In this document: piece by piece, positions 1 to 5,605 of the stretch
Position numbering within the stretch: position 1 is the first letter of the stretch
Layout of the letters: each line of letters starts with the position of its first letter
NCBI GenBank assembly: GCA_946402595.1
Contig: CAMIWY010000093.1
Coordinates: 1-6,129 of the forward strand
Direction: 5' to 3'
Source of the DNA: an uncultured Clostridia bacterium
GTDB taxonomy: Bacteria; Bacillota; Clostridia; Peptostreptococcales; Anaerovoracaceae
Length of the DNA stretch: 6,129 nucleotides
Program-made: the position numbers and the translations under genes
Notes under the pieces: generated by a model
Database searches by the model: none
Told to the model about the DNA's origin: nothing
The model's input: the letters and a program-made list of their open reading frames with translations, nothing else

Positions 1-50
1 CGCCGATGATACTTGGAGGGCGACCTCCCGGGAAATTAGGACGTCGCTGC
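1..50 (+). rRNA. rrf: 5S ribosomal RNA, 3' part only
   Basis: The first 50 bases read as the 3' part of a 5S rRNA. They open with the conserved CGCCGATGATACTTGG segment, then a GGAGG/CCTCC hairpin around a CGA-type loop, and then the GGGAAATTAGGACGTCGC tail that closes the molecule against its 5' end. This matches the order seen in Firmicutes 5S rRNA (for example the GCCGATGGTAGT...GAGAGTAGGACGCCGCC region of Bacillus). A 5S rRNA is about 117 nt, so roughly the first 65 nt lie outside the window. A run of six T follows directly at 51-56. The 3' end at about 50 is an estimate. The window therefore starts at the end of an rRNA operon. Confidence 0.9.
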
Positions 51-74
51 TTTTTTCTTTTATATAAATATCCG

Positions 75-111
75 AAGACAATGGGTTTTAGGCTCATTGT
101 CTTTTTTTTTC
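75..111 (+). terminator. Intrinsic terminator of the rRNA operon
   Basis: AAGACAATG (75-83) pairs perfectly with CATTGTCTT (95-103). Two inner pairs (G84-T94, G85-C93) extend the stem around a short loop. A run of nine T at 102-110 follows at once. It lies 25 nt after the 5S rRNA and is the expected end of the rRNA transcript. Confidence 0.9.
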
Positions 112-357
112 TTCGAAATGAGTGCCACTGTTATTGCTGCATTTCAGCCTGATTGACTGGAATGGCTTTAAGTCAACTACAGTTGGTTACTGTTGATCTG
201 TTTTTCCGTCTTGTTTTTCTTTTTATCATATTCATTATTGCCCGGAATCCCACCTGCTTGAACGTTTTCGGAAAATGACTATTGTTTTATTTCTGTACAA
301 TCGGTAAGTGTGCATCGAATTTAGAACAAAATTCTGACGTTCTTTCCTTAATAAATA
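112..357. other. Intergenic spacer, no gene seen
   Basis: This AT-rich stretch between the rRNA terminator and the promoter of the next gene has no open reading frame with a credible ribosome binding site on either strand. I also see no tRNA-like cloverleaf and no riboswitch core that I recognise. Short imperfect inverted repeats are present (for example CAAC at 174-177 with GTTG at 182-185), but they are too short to call. The spacer may hold distant regulatory sites for the gene at 465. Confidence 0.6.
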
Positions 358-387
358 TTCACAAATTTATCACACAGATGATAAAAT
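358..387 (+). promoter_or_regulatory. Candidate sigma-A promoter of the heptad protein gene
   Basis: A -35-like TTCACA (358-363) lies 18 bp before a -10-like TAAAAT (382-387). The -10 is preceded by TG at 379-380, giving an extended -10 of the TGn-TAnnAT form. The predicted transcript would start near 394 and leave a leader of about 70 nt before the ATG at 465. The same nine bases, TGATAAAAT, recur upstream of the gene at 2792. No other pair of elements in the gap fits as well. Confidence 0.5.
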
Positions 388-391
388 ATAG

Positions 392-401
392 TCAATATTG
401 A
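392..401. promoter_or_regulatory. Palindrome at the predicted transcription start
   Basis: TCAATATTGA is a perfect 10-bp palindrome that starts 5 bp after the -10 hexamer and covers the predicted start site. A second inverted pair, TCACACA (370-376) and TGTGTGA (415-421), flanks it and the -10. The position would suit a repressor operator. This is inference from geometry; no known operator consensus is matched. Confidence 0.25.
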
Positions 402-464
402 TAGTCTGCGTAAATGTGTGACAGACTTATTTCTTTGTTGAAAAACAAGAGGAGAGGAAAGGTT

Positions 465-2603
465 ATGAAAAAAGGATTGAGTGTTCTTCTCATAGCTGCA
501 GCACTCTTCGGATTCTACGGCGGAGCTGTTAATCTGAATGACGTACTTGCCTGCAAGGACTACTGGGAAGAAGAAGGTGAAAGATCCACAGCTGACATGA
601 ATAAGCTCGAAGACGGACTTAATCAGCTGAAGGACAATGAGCAGGCATACCTCGACGGACTCGACGCAGTCGCAGACGGTGAGGATGCACTTGCACAGGG
701 CGAAGCAGACTATGCAGCAGGTCAGGCAACACTCGCACAGGGCGAAGCAGACTATGCAGCAGCGCCTGCAAAGCTCGCAGCCGGCAGAGCTAGACTTCAA
801 AAGGGTGAAGCTTCACTCGCTGAAGCTGTAGCGAAGAGAGCTGATCTTAAGAAAGTAAAGAATAAGATCGAACAAGTTGAACCTGCCTACAAGCCTTGGC
901 TTAATAAGTTCAATAAGCTGAGAACAAGTATCGTTGATAATCCGAGTAAGCCATCTAAGGGTGTTCTGTATGATGCAGGAGCTACAGCAGTTGGACTTGC
1001 AACTGTTAACAGTGGCTTTGACACAGTAAAGAAAACCGGTGAAGCCGGTATGGAAAAAATTGAGGCCAGTGTGAAGACTTCTATGATCAGCCAGTATAAG
1101 GCTGGATATCTTGCACAGGTTAAGCAGAAGGCTATTGTTGGCGGAATGACAGAGGAACAGGCGGAGGCGTATATAAAGTCTGACTCAGTCCAGAACGATG
1201 CACAGAGTTATGCTGAGAGCCAGGCTACTGATGCTGCAGTAAAGCAGGCTGCTGCAACCAGTGATGCCCCTGGTGATGCAAAGGGTACTCCGGTAAAAGC
1301 TTTATACGCTAAAGCTAAAGGTTTTGTGGAACTGGGAACTTACCTGCAGACTACATACTCAGCGAAGCTTCTTGCTCCGGCAAAGCAGCTCAATGACGTA
1401 GTGAACGGCGTCAAGGGTGCTGAATATCAGGCAACACAGCTCAGAAAGTCAAATATTAATGATCCTGCAAAAGCTGGTGAAGATGCCCTCAATGCTCTGA
1501 TGGCTGATCCTCAGGTTGTCGGCGCTGTAACGGCATTCCCTGAAGAAACCAAGGATATTGTTGCAGGAGTAAAGCAGGTTATCGGACTCGCTCAGGCTGC
1601 ACAGGAGAGCAAGTCAGAATACGATAAGAATTATGATGAACTTAAGCCGAATGCACCTATGGGTAACAAAATAGGCTCAAAGGTTGCAGCTGCAGCTAAA
1701 GCAATTCTTTCAAACGATGATATAAAAGGCGCTATGACCGGCAAGCAGATCAGTGCACTCAAGCCTTATATGCAGTCCGGTGCTATTACCGGTCTTCCAA
1801 ATATAGAGCTCCTCTACGGAACTATGACGCTTGGTGCAGACAAGAAGGATGATGGAAAAAATTCACTTCTTGACAGCTTAAAGGCACTGCAGTCCGGTGC
1901 AGCAGGCGGAGTTAATAAGTATAATAAAGGTATCAGCGATGGAGAAAATCAGCTGGCCTCCGGAAGAGCTGAATACAGAAAGGGTCTTGCAGACTACAAG
2001 GCTGCTCCTGGAAAGCTGGCTGCTGGTAGAGCTGCTCTTGCTGAGGGTCTCCAGAAGCTCATGGACGGACGTAAAGAGCTGGCTGCCGGTAAGGACAAGC
2101 TTGCTGAGTACGAAGATGGTGAACAGCAGGTAAGAGATGGTCTTGCTACTCTGATGGGTACAGAGGCTAACGGCGGACTTGAGAGCATTCTCGACAGACG
2201 CAGCGGCGATGATGACTTCGACAACGGAGACAAGCACCTTGACCTCGATGAGGGCCTTGATGCAGTAGACGTTGGAAGAGGATATCAGGCTGACTCCGGT
2301 GAGCTCATCACTAAGGAGATAACTAACAGAGCGATCGGTACTGCAGCCGGACTCGGAGCCGGAGCACTCGCAGTACTCGCTGCAATTCTTTCCTTCCTCA
2401 AGAAGAATAAGGGATCCGGCGTATGCGCACTTCTCTCTGCAGCAGCAGGTGGTGCAGGAATCGCAGCAGGCACAAGCGCTGGAACAGAATTCTCAAGCAT
2501 CGCAGGTTCTGCAGTAGGAGCTACTCCATGGATCGCATTCGGCATCCTGGCAGCCGTAGCTGCAGTACATGCAATCGCACACTTCGCATCCAAGGAGGCA
2601 TAA
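465..2603 (+). CDS. Large membrane-anchored protein with two LxxG heptad-repeat blocks; family not recognised
   Basis: I do not recognise this 712-residue protein. Residues 4-22 are a hydrophobic anchor or signal after MKK. Residues 48-114 form heptads of the type Leu/Tyr-x-x-Gly, with glycine at 51, 65, 72, 79, 86, 93, 107 and 114. A central region (about 125-485) is Ala/Lys-rich and looks mostly helical. A second heptad block follows (glycines 493, 500, 507, 521, 528, 535, 542, then shifted to 552 and 559), then an acidic linker (about 576-600). Three hydrophobic segments end the protein (about 623-645, 652-672, 688-707). I see cysteine only at 30 and 654. Heptads of this kind occur in envelope proteins such as the YhgE/Pip family, which also has membrane segments at both ends, but the central region and C-terminus do not let me assign it there. 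A cell-surface role is likely; a function is not known. The start at 465 is chosen for AGGAGAGG at 450-457; an in-frame ATG at 414 lacks such a site. Own promoter and terminator suggest a single-gene transcript. Confidence 0.93.
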   Translation: MKKGLSVLLIAAALFGFYGGAVNLNDVLACKDYWEEEGERSTADMNKLEDGLNQLKDNEQAYLDGLDAVADGEDALAQGEADYAAGQATLAQGEADYAAAPAKLAAGRARLQKGEASLAEAVAKRADLKKVKNKIEQVEPAYKPWLNKFNKLRTSIVDNPSKPSKGVLYDAGATAVGLATVNSGFDTVKKTGEAGMEKIEASVKTSMISQYKAGYLAQVKQKAIVGGMTEEQAEAYIKSDSVQNDAQSYAESQATDAAVKQAAATSDAPGDAKGTPVKALYAKAKGFVELGTYLQTTYSAKLLAPAKQLNDVVNGVKGAEYQATQLRKSNINDPAKAGEDALNALMADPQVVGAVTAFPEETKDIVAGVKQVIGLAQAAQESKSEYDKNYDELKPNAPMGNKIGSKVAAAAKAILSNDDIKGAMTGKQISALKPYMQSGAITGLPNIELLYGTMTLGADKKDDGKNSLLDSLKALQSGAAGGVNKYNKGISDGENQLASGRAEYRKGLADYKAAPGKLAAGRAALAEGLQKLMDGRKELAAGKDKLAEYEDGEQQVRDGLATLMGTEANGGLESILDRRSGDDDFDNGDKHLDLDEGLDAVDVGRGYQADSGELITKEITNRAIGTAAGLGAGALAVLAAILSFLKKNKGSGVCALLSAAAGGAGIAAGTSAGTEFSSIAGSAVGATPWIAFGILAAVAAVHAIAHFASKEA
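693..762 (+). repeat. 28-bp perfect direct repeat with 42-bp period inside heptad block 1
   Basis: The 28 bases at 693-720 recur without change at 735-762. The period of 42 bp equals 14 codons, or two heptads (residues 77-86 and 91-100). The repeat codes for the A-Q-G-E-A-D-Y-A-A unit. Such identity in a coding repeat points to recent duplication or homogenisation of the heptads, and the copy number may vary between strains. Confidence 0.85.
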
Positions 2604-2620
2604 TCGCCTTACAGCGAAGT
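2581..2620 (+). other. Possible RNA hairpin across the stop codon of the heptad gene
   Basis: ACTTCGC (2581-2587) is the exact reverse complement of GCGAAGT (2614-2620). Inside, 2595-2599 can pair with 2606-2610 (one G-U pair) around a 6-nt loop that contains the TAA stop (2601-2603). There is no T-run, so it is not a terminator. It could affect termination of translation or mRNA stability, or it could be chance. Confidence 0.25.
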
Positions 2621-2635
2621 AAATAAAGACACAAC

Positions 2636-2670
2636 GAACGGGAAGACGGGTAAAACCGTCTTCCTGTTTT
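2636..2670 (+). terminator. Intrinsic terminator after the heptad gene
   Basis: Positions 2636-2649 pair with 2656-2669: a perfect 9-bp GC-rich core, GGAAGACGG (2641-2649) with CCGTCTTCC (2656-2664), plus five weaker outer pairs. The loop is about 6 nt, and TGTTTT follows the core. A further inverted pair, GACAC (2628-2632) and GTGTC (2672-2676), can extend the base after a small bulge. It ends the transcript 33 nt after the stop codon and isolates this gene from the next. Confidence 0.88.
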
Positions 2671-2732
2671 AGTGTCCTCGGAATTCTGTATTTCAGTTCG
2701 TTAAATTAGTTATATCGTTAAAAGGCATGTGT

Positions 2733-2741
2733 TGATAAAAT
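2733..2741 (+). promoter_or_regulatory. Candidate extended -10 of the first lipoprotein gene
   Basis: TGATAAAAT contains TAAAAT (2736-2741) preceded by TG, the same nine bases as in the candidate promoter of the gene at 465. No good -35 hexamer lies 16-18 bp upstream, which is tolerable for an extended -10 promoter. The predicted start is near 2748, leaving a leader of about 44 nt. Confidence 0.4.
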
Positions 2742-2746
2742 ACGGG

Positions 2747-2759
2747 TTCTAAATTAGAA
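2747..2759. promoter_or_regulatory. Palindrome at the predicted start site of the first lipoprotein gene
   Basis: TTCTAA-A-TTAGAA is a perfect inverted repeat of 6-bp arms starting 6 bp after the -10 hexamer, over the predicted transcription start. Half of it, TAAATTAG, also occurs as a direct repeat at 2702-2709. The position suits an operator, but no known consensus is matched. Confidence 0.3.
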
Positions 2760-2791
2760 TTGAAACAACACAAAACTCTAAGGGAAGAATG

Positions 2792-4501
2792 ATGAAACAG
2801 AGAATCAGACCTATAATAATAGCGCTCCTTACACTGATTATGTCGTTTTGCATGATCTGCCTTGCAGGCTGCAGTCAGAGCAGCGATGGTGCGGCCGATA
2901 CGGACAGCGCAGCTGAGGAGACGAAGACCGGTGATATAGTCGTCCTGTTCACAAGCGATGTTCATTGCGGGGTGGATAAGGGCTGGGGATATGCCGGTCT
3001 GCAGCAGATAAGGGATACGCTTGAGGCTAAGGGCGACCAGGTTCTGCTGGTAGATAATGGTGATTCCATTCAGGGTGAGCCAATCGGAACGCTTTCATCA
3101 GGCAAAGCCATTGCAGATCTCATGATGAAGGCCGGTTATGATGCAGCAATACCGGGCAACCATGAATTCGACTACGGTATGGAGAATTTTCTTGAGATCG
3201 CGGGAAATTCCACATTCCCTTATATATGCTGCAACCTTATAAAAGATGGGGAGACGGTGTTTGAACCATACATAATTTTTGATAAAGCCGGCAAGAAAAT
3301 TGCCTTTATAGGTGTAACAACACCGACGGCAATAACCGGGTCATCACCGAAATTCTTCCAGGATGAGAACGGAAATTATATATACGATTTACTGCAGAAA
3401 GACAATACAGGGCAGGCTGTCTACGACGCGATCCAGAAGAGTGCTGATGATGCGCGTGCTGAAGGGGCTGACTACGTTATTCTGCTTGGACACCTCGGCA
3501 TGTCAGCAGCTGTCAAACCATGGGATTACGCCTCTGTAGCAACGAATACCAGCGGAATAGATGCGATCCTCGACGGTCACAGCCATGATTACGAGCAGGT
3601 CATGGTAAAGAACAAGGATGGAAAAGTGATACCGCGCGCTGCCTGCGGTACTAAGCTGGCGAGCGTTGGCTGGCTTCGCATCAGCAGTGAAGACGGATCG
3701 GTCACTACCGGCCGGTATGACTGGAATAATGATATCAGCGCGCCTGAACTTCTCGGCTTTGACAACGATATGAGCAAGGCGGTAGCGGCGGCGATGAAAG
3801 AAGTGAATAAGCAGATGTCAGAGGTCATAGGCAAAACGTCCGTTGATCTCACTATATATGATCCGGAGGCACGGACTGACGAAGGACAGAAGGTGCGCAT
3901 AGTGCGCAGAGCAGAGACCAATCTCGGAGACCTTGTGACGGATGCTTTCCGTGATCAGACAGGTGCGGAAGTTGCGATGGTCGGTGGCGGTGATCTCAGA
4001 GTGGATATCCCGGCAGGAGAGTTCACCCGCGGAGATGTTCTGAGCGTAATGCCTTTGACTTATGAACTGTGTGTAGCTGAAGTGACGGGTCAGCAGATAC
4101 TGGATGCTCTGGAGTGGGGAGTTCATAAAATGCCGAATGATTTTGGCAGCTTCATGCAGGTGTCGGGTATGTCGTATGAGATAGATATGAGTATTCCAAG
4201 CACATGTACGTTTGATGAGAATGGTCTTTTCACCGGAGTCACTGGCGAGCGGCGCGTGAAGAATGTGATGGTCGGAGATACACCACTGGATCCGGTCAGA
4301 AAGTATACACTGGCATCCGATGAATATCATCTGGAGGAACAGGGCGGCGGATTTTCAATGTTCAGTGAAAAAGATGTTGTAAGTGACGTGATGGTGGATA
4401 ACGAGGCTGTTATGAAATACATCGAGGAGACCCTGGGTGGTGTTATCGGAGAGGAATATTCAGACCCGTATGGAAGTGGAAGGATAACTGCGGTAGAATA
4501 A
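2792..4501 (+). CDS. Metallophosphoesterase / 5'-nucleotidase-family lipoprotein (complete copy)
   Basis: This 569-residue protein has the two-domain layout and length of the UshA/CD73/YfkN family, which removes phosphate from nucleotides or related phosphoesters outside the cell. A lipobox, L-A-G-C with Cys27, predicts a lipid anchor on the outer membrane face, followed by a Ser/Asp/Glu-rich linker. The metallophosphoesterase domain (about 48-320) has all metal and catalytic motifs: SDVH (Asp56, His58), NGDSIQG (Asp91), GNHEFD (Asn123, His124, Asp127), LGHLG (His234) and DGHSH (His263, His265). The C-terminal domain (about 345-550) carries NLGDL (377-381), GGGDLR (398-403) and QGGGF (517-521). 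By eye, four residues that hold the nucleobase or ribose in CD73 and UshA are replaced here, so the substrate is open. I choose the second ATG: the first, at 2789, is only 3 nt from AGGGA (2781-2785), and the downstream paralogue aligns from the second. A terminator follows directly. Confidence 0.95.
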   Translation: MKQRIRPIIIALLTLIMSFCMICLAGCSQSSDGAADTDSAAEETKTGDIVVLFTSDVHCGVDKGWGYAGLQQIRDTLEAKGDQVLLVDNGDSIQGEPIGTLSSGKAIADLMMKAGYDAAIPGNHEFDYGMENFLEIAGNSTFPYICCNLIKDGETVFEPYIIFDKAGKKIAFIGVTTPTAITGSSPKFFQDENGNYIYDLLQKDNTGQAVYDAIQKSADDARAEGADYVILLGHLGMSAAVKPWDYASVATNTSGIDAILDGHSHDYEQVMVKNKDGKVIPRAACGTKLASVGWLRISSEDGSVTTGRYDWNNDISAPELLGFDNDMSKAVAAAMKEVNKQMSEVIGKTSVDLTIYDPEARTDEGQKVRIVRRAETNLGDLVTDAFRDQTGAEVAMVGGGDLRVDIPAGEFTRGDVLSVMPLTYELCVAEVTGQQILDALEWGVHKMPNDFGSFMQVSGMSYEIDMSIPSTCTFDENGLFTGVTGERRVKNVMVGDTPLDPVRKYTLASDEYHLEEQGGGFSMFSEKDVVSDVMVDNEAVMKYIEETLGGVIGEEYSDPYGSGRITAVE

Positions 4502-4513
4502 TATAAAAATATG

Positions 4514-4547
4514 AGGGGCGGCTGGATCATATTCGGCTGCCTTTTTC
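4514..4547 (+). terminator. Intrinsic terminator between the lipoprotein and transporter genes
   Basis: Positions 4514-4527 fold with 4531-4544 into a hairpin of up to 14 pairs (several G-U) around a 3-nt CAT loop. The core is GGCGGC (4517-4522) with GCTGCC (4536-4541), and five T follow at 4542-4546. It begins 12 nt after the stop codon at 4501. It ends only 45 nt before the transporter start at 4592, so transporter expression must come from read-through or from a promoter I cannot identify. Confidence 0.82.
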
Positions 4548-4591
4548 TATACCTGACGAAAACAGTGCAGAGGAATGACAGGAACACGGTG

Positions 4592-5476
4592 ATGGATAGC
4601 AGAAGCGCAAAATTCAACAGATGGCCTGAGATGCTGATCATACTGCAGTCAGTGGTATACGGTTTCGGCGATCCTATATCCAAGATCGCGTTTGAAGTGA
4701 CACCGGTATACTCTATGATGACTGTAAGGTACTCGATCGCATTCTTGGTGTGCTTTGTACTGTTTCATAAGAGGATCATTAATACGGTGAAGACAGTTCC
4801 GGTAAAAGCATGGCTGATCCCGGGTCTGTGCATAGGCCTGACATATCTTCTGAACAACGTAGCTCTGGCACTGACGGATGCGACATCGGTCGCTTTCCTG
4901 AGATCCCTTTCAGTAGTAATTACACCATTGTTCGCATTTTTGCTGTACCGTACTCATTACAGCAGGCTGCACATTCTCCTGCAGATCATGGTGCTGCCGG
5001 GGCTGTATCTGCTGTGTGTAAGGGGCGGACTGTCAGGATTCGGAGCAGGGGAGATCGTTACTCTGGCAGCTGCGGCCTTCGCCGCTGCAGCCCTGGTATT
5101 CACAAAAGGATACATAGAGACAGTAGACCCCGTGAGTCTCACGGCTCTGCAGGCCGGATGCTCAGCAGCGCTGGCGCTCGGGGGAAGCCTGCTGTTCGAA
5201 GGCGGAATCCACACGGAGACGACTACGCCGGTGGCGTGGCTCATAATCCTGTACCTTGCGATAGCCTGTACCTTCCTCGGATATCTGATGCAGAACCTCG
5301 CACTCACAAGGATATCCGAGCGCTCGGTCGCACTTCTGCAGACGCTGTGCCCTGTTATGACAGCGTGTTTTGCATTCTTCCTGCTCGGGGAGAGACTGTC
5401 GGCAGCAGGCATAGCAGGTGCTGTGATCATAATCATATGCGTTGTAGCATCGACTGCAGCAGGAGGAAGGGACTGA
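4592..5476 (+). CDS. EamA/DMT-family membrane transporter
   Basis: The 294-residue product has the length and the ten hydrophobic segments of the drug/metabolite transporter superfamily, in two EamA repeats (about 14-144 and 153-288). Segments lie near 12-28, 39-58, 72-94, 98-119, 127-144, 153-172, 183-202, 214-233, 245-265 and 270-287. The fourth segment of each half shows the family pattern: SVVITPLFAFLLY in repeat 1 and CPVMTACFAFFLLGERLS in repeat 2. The usual Gly-Glu after it is kept only in repeat 2. Members move small metabolites such as amino acids, sugars, purines or riboflavin; the substrate cannot be read from sequence. It lies between two phosphoesterase lipoprotein genes, which hints at uptake or export of a dephosphorylated product. 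The start at 4592 (weak AGGAAC at 4580-4585) is preferred over the ATG at 4511, which sits inside the upstream terminator hairpin and would add 27 residues without a ribosome binding site. Confidence 0.92.
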   Translation: MDSRSAKFNRWPEMLIILQSVVYGFGDPISKIAFEVTPVYSMMTVRYSIAFLVCFVLFHKRIINTVKTVPVKAWLIPGLCIGLTYLLNNVALALTDATSVAFLRSLSVVITPLFAFLLYRTHYSRLHILLQIMVLPGLYLLCVRGGLSGFGAGEIVTLAAAAFAAAALVFTKGYIETVDPVSLTALQAGCSAALALGGSLLFEGGIHTETTTPVAWLIILYLAIACTFLGYLMQNLALTRISERSVALLQTLCPVMTACFAFFLLGERLSAAGIAGAVIIIICVVASTAAGGRD

Positions 5477-5520
5477 TATCAGATTTCTTTACCGGGAAAT
5501 ACAGTTCCTTTGAGAAAAAA

Positions 5521-5529
5521 TGGTATCAT
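5521..5529 (+). promoter_or_regulatory. Candidate extended -10 of the second lipoprotein gene
   Basis: TGGTATCAT holds a hexamer one base from TATAAT (5524-5529), preceded by TG, just after an A-run. No good -35 is visible. The start would be near 5536, with a leader of about 70 nt. The transporter gene has no convincing terminator behind it (only a 5-bp GGGAA/TTCCT hairpin at 5494-5509 with no T-run), so co-transcription with the transporter is equally possible. Confidence 0.3.
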
Positions 5530-5605
5530 TGAAGGGCGCATGCTGGATCAGAGAATTCTTCTGAAACAGAATCAAAGCAATACAATAGCTCGAGAGAGGC
5601 AAATA

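Noticed and set aside
414..464. Earlier in-frame ATG (414) for the heptad protein
   Set aside because: It lacks a Shine-Dalgarno site, lies close behind the predicted transcription start, and would put a charged stretch before the membrane anchor. The ATG at 465 has AGGAGAGG at good spacing.
546..557. V-L-A-C at residues 27-30 of the heptad protein as a lipobox
   Set aside because: The hydrophobic stretch ends near residue 22 and Asn-Leu-Asn-Asp stands between it and the Cys, so the spacing and composition do not fit a lipoprotein signal well. A membrane anchor or ordinary signal is more likely.
348..800. Minus-strand reading frame of 150 codons rich in Cys, Ser and Val
   Set aside because: It overlaps the promoter region and the heptad block on the other strand. 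Its odd composition is the mirror of the GCA/CAG-rich repeat codons, and no ribosome binding site or family motif is present.
3818..4330. Minus-strand reading frame of 170 codons
   Set aside because: It lies fully inside the lipoprotein gene, which has clear domain motifs throughout; no family features in the translation.
4511..4591. Earlier ATG (4511) for the transporter
   Set aside because: It sits within the terminator hairpin, has no ribosome binding site, and would add 27 residues not expected in the family.
4810..5532. + strand frame of 240 codons (4810-5532) and minus-strand frame of 159 codons (4957-5436)
   Set aside because: Both overlap the EamA gene, whose ten membrane segments and family motifs are convincing. 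The alternatives are Arg/Ser-rich or low in recognisable structure.
5559..5586. TTCTGA / TACAAT as promoter of the second lipoprotein gene
   Set aside because: The -10 is acceptable, but the start would fall at about 5593, inside the ribosome binding site. The hexamers also overlap a small TTCTG-AAA-CAGAA inverted repeat of unknown meaning.
5540..5605. In-frame ATG (5540) giving a 22-residue longer second lipoprotein
   Set aside because: It would bury the lipoprotein signal far from the N-terminus. The ATG at 5606 has a well-spaced AGAGAGG and matches the start of the first copy.
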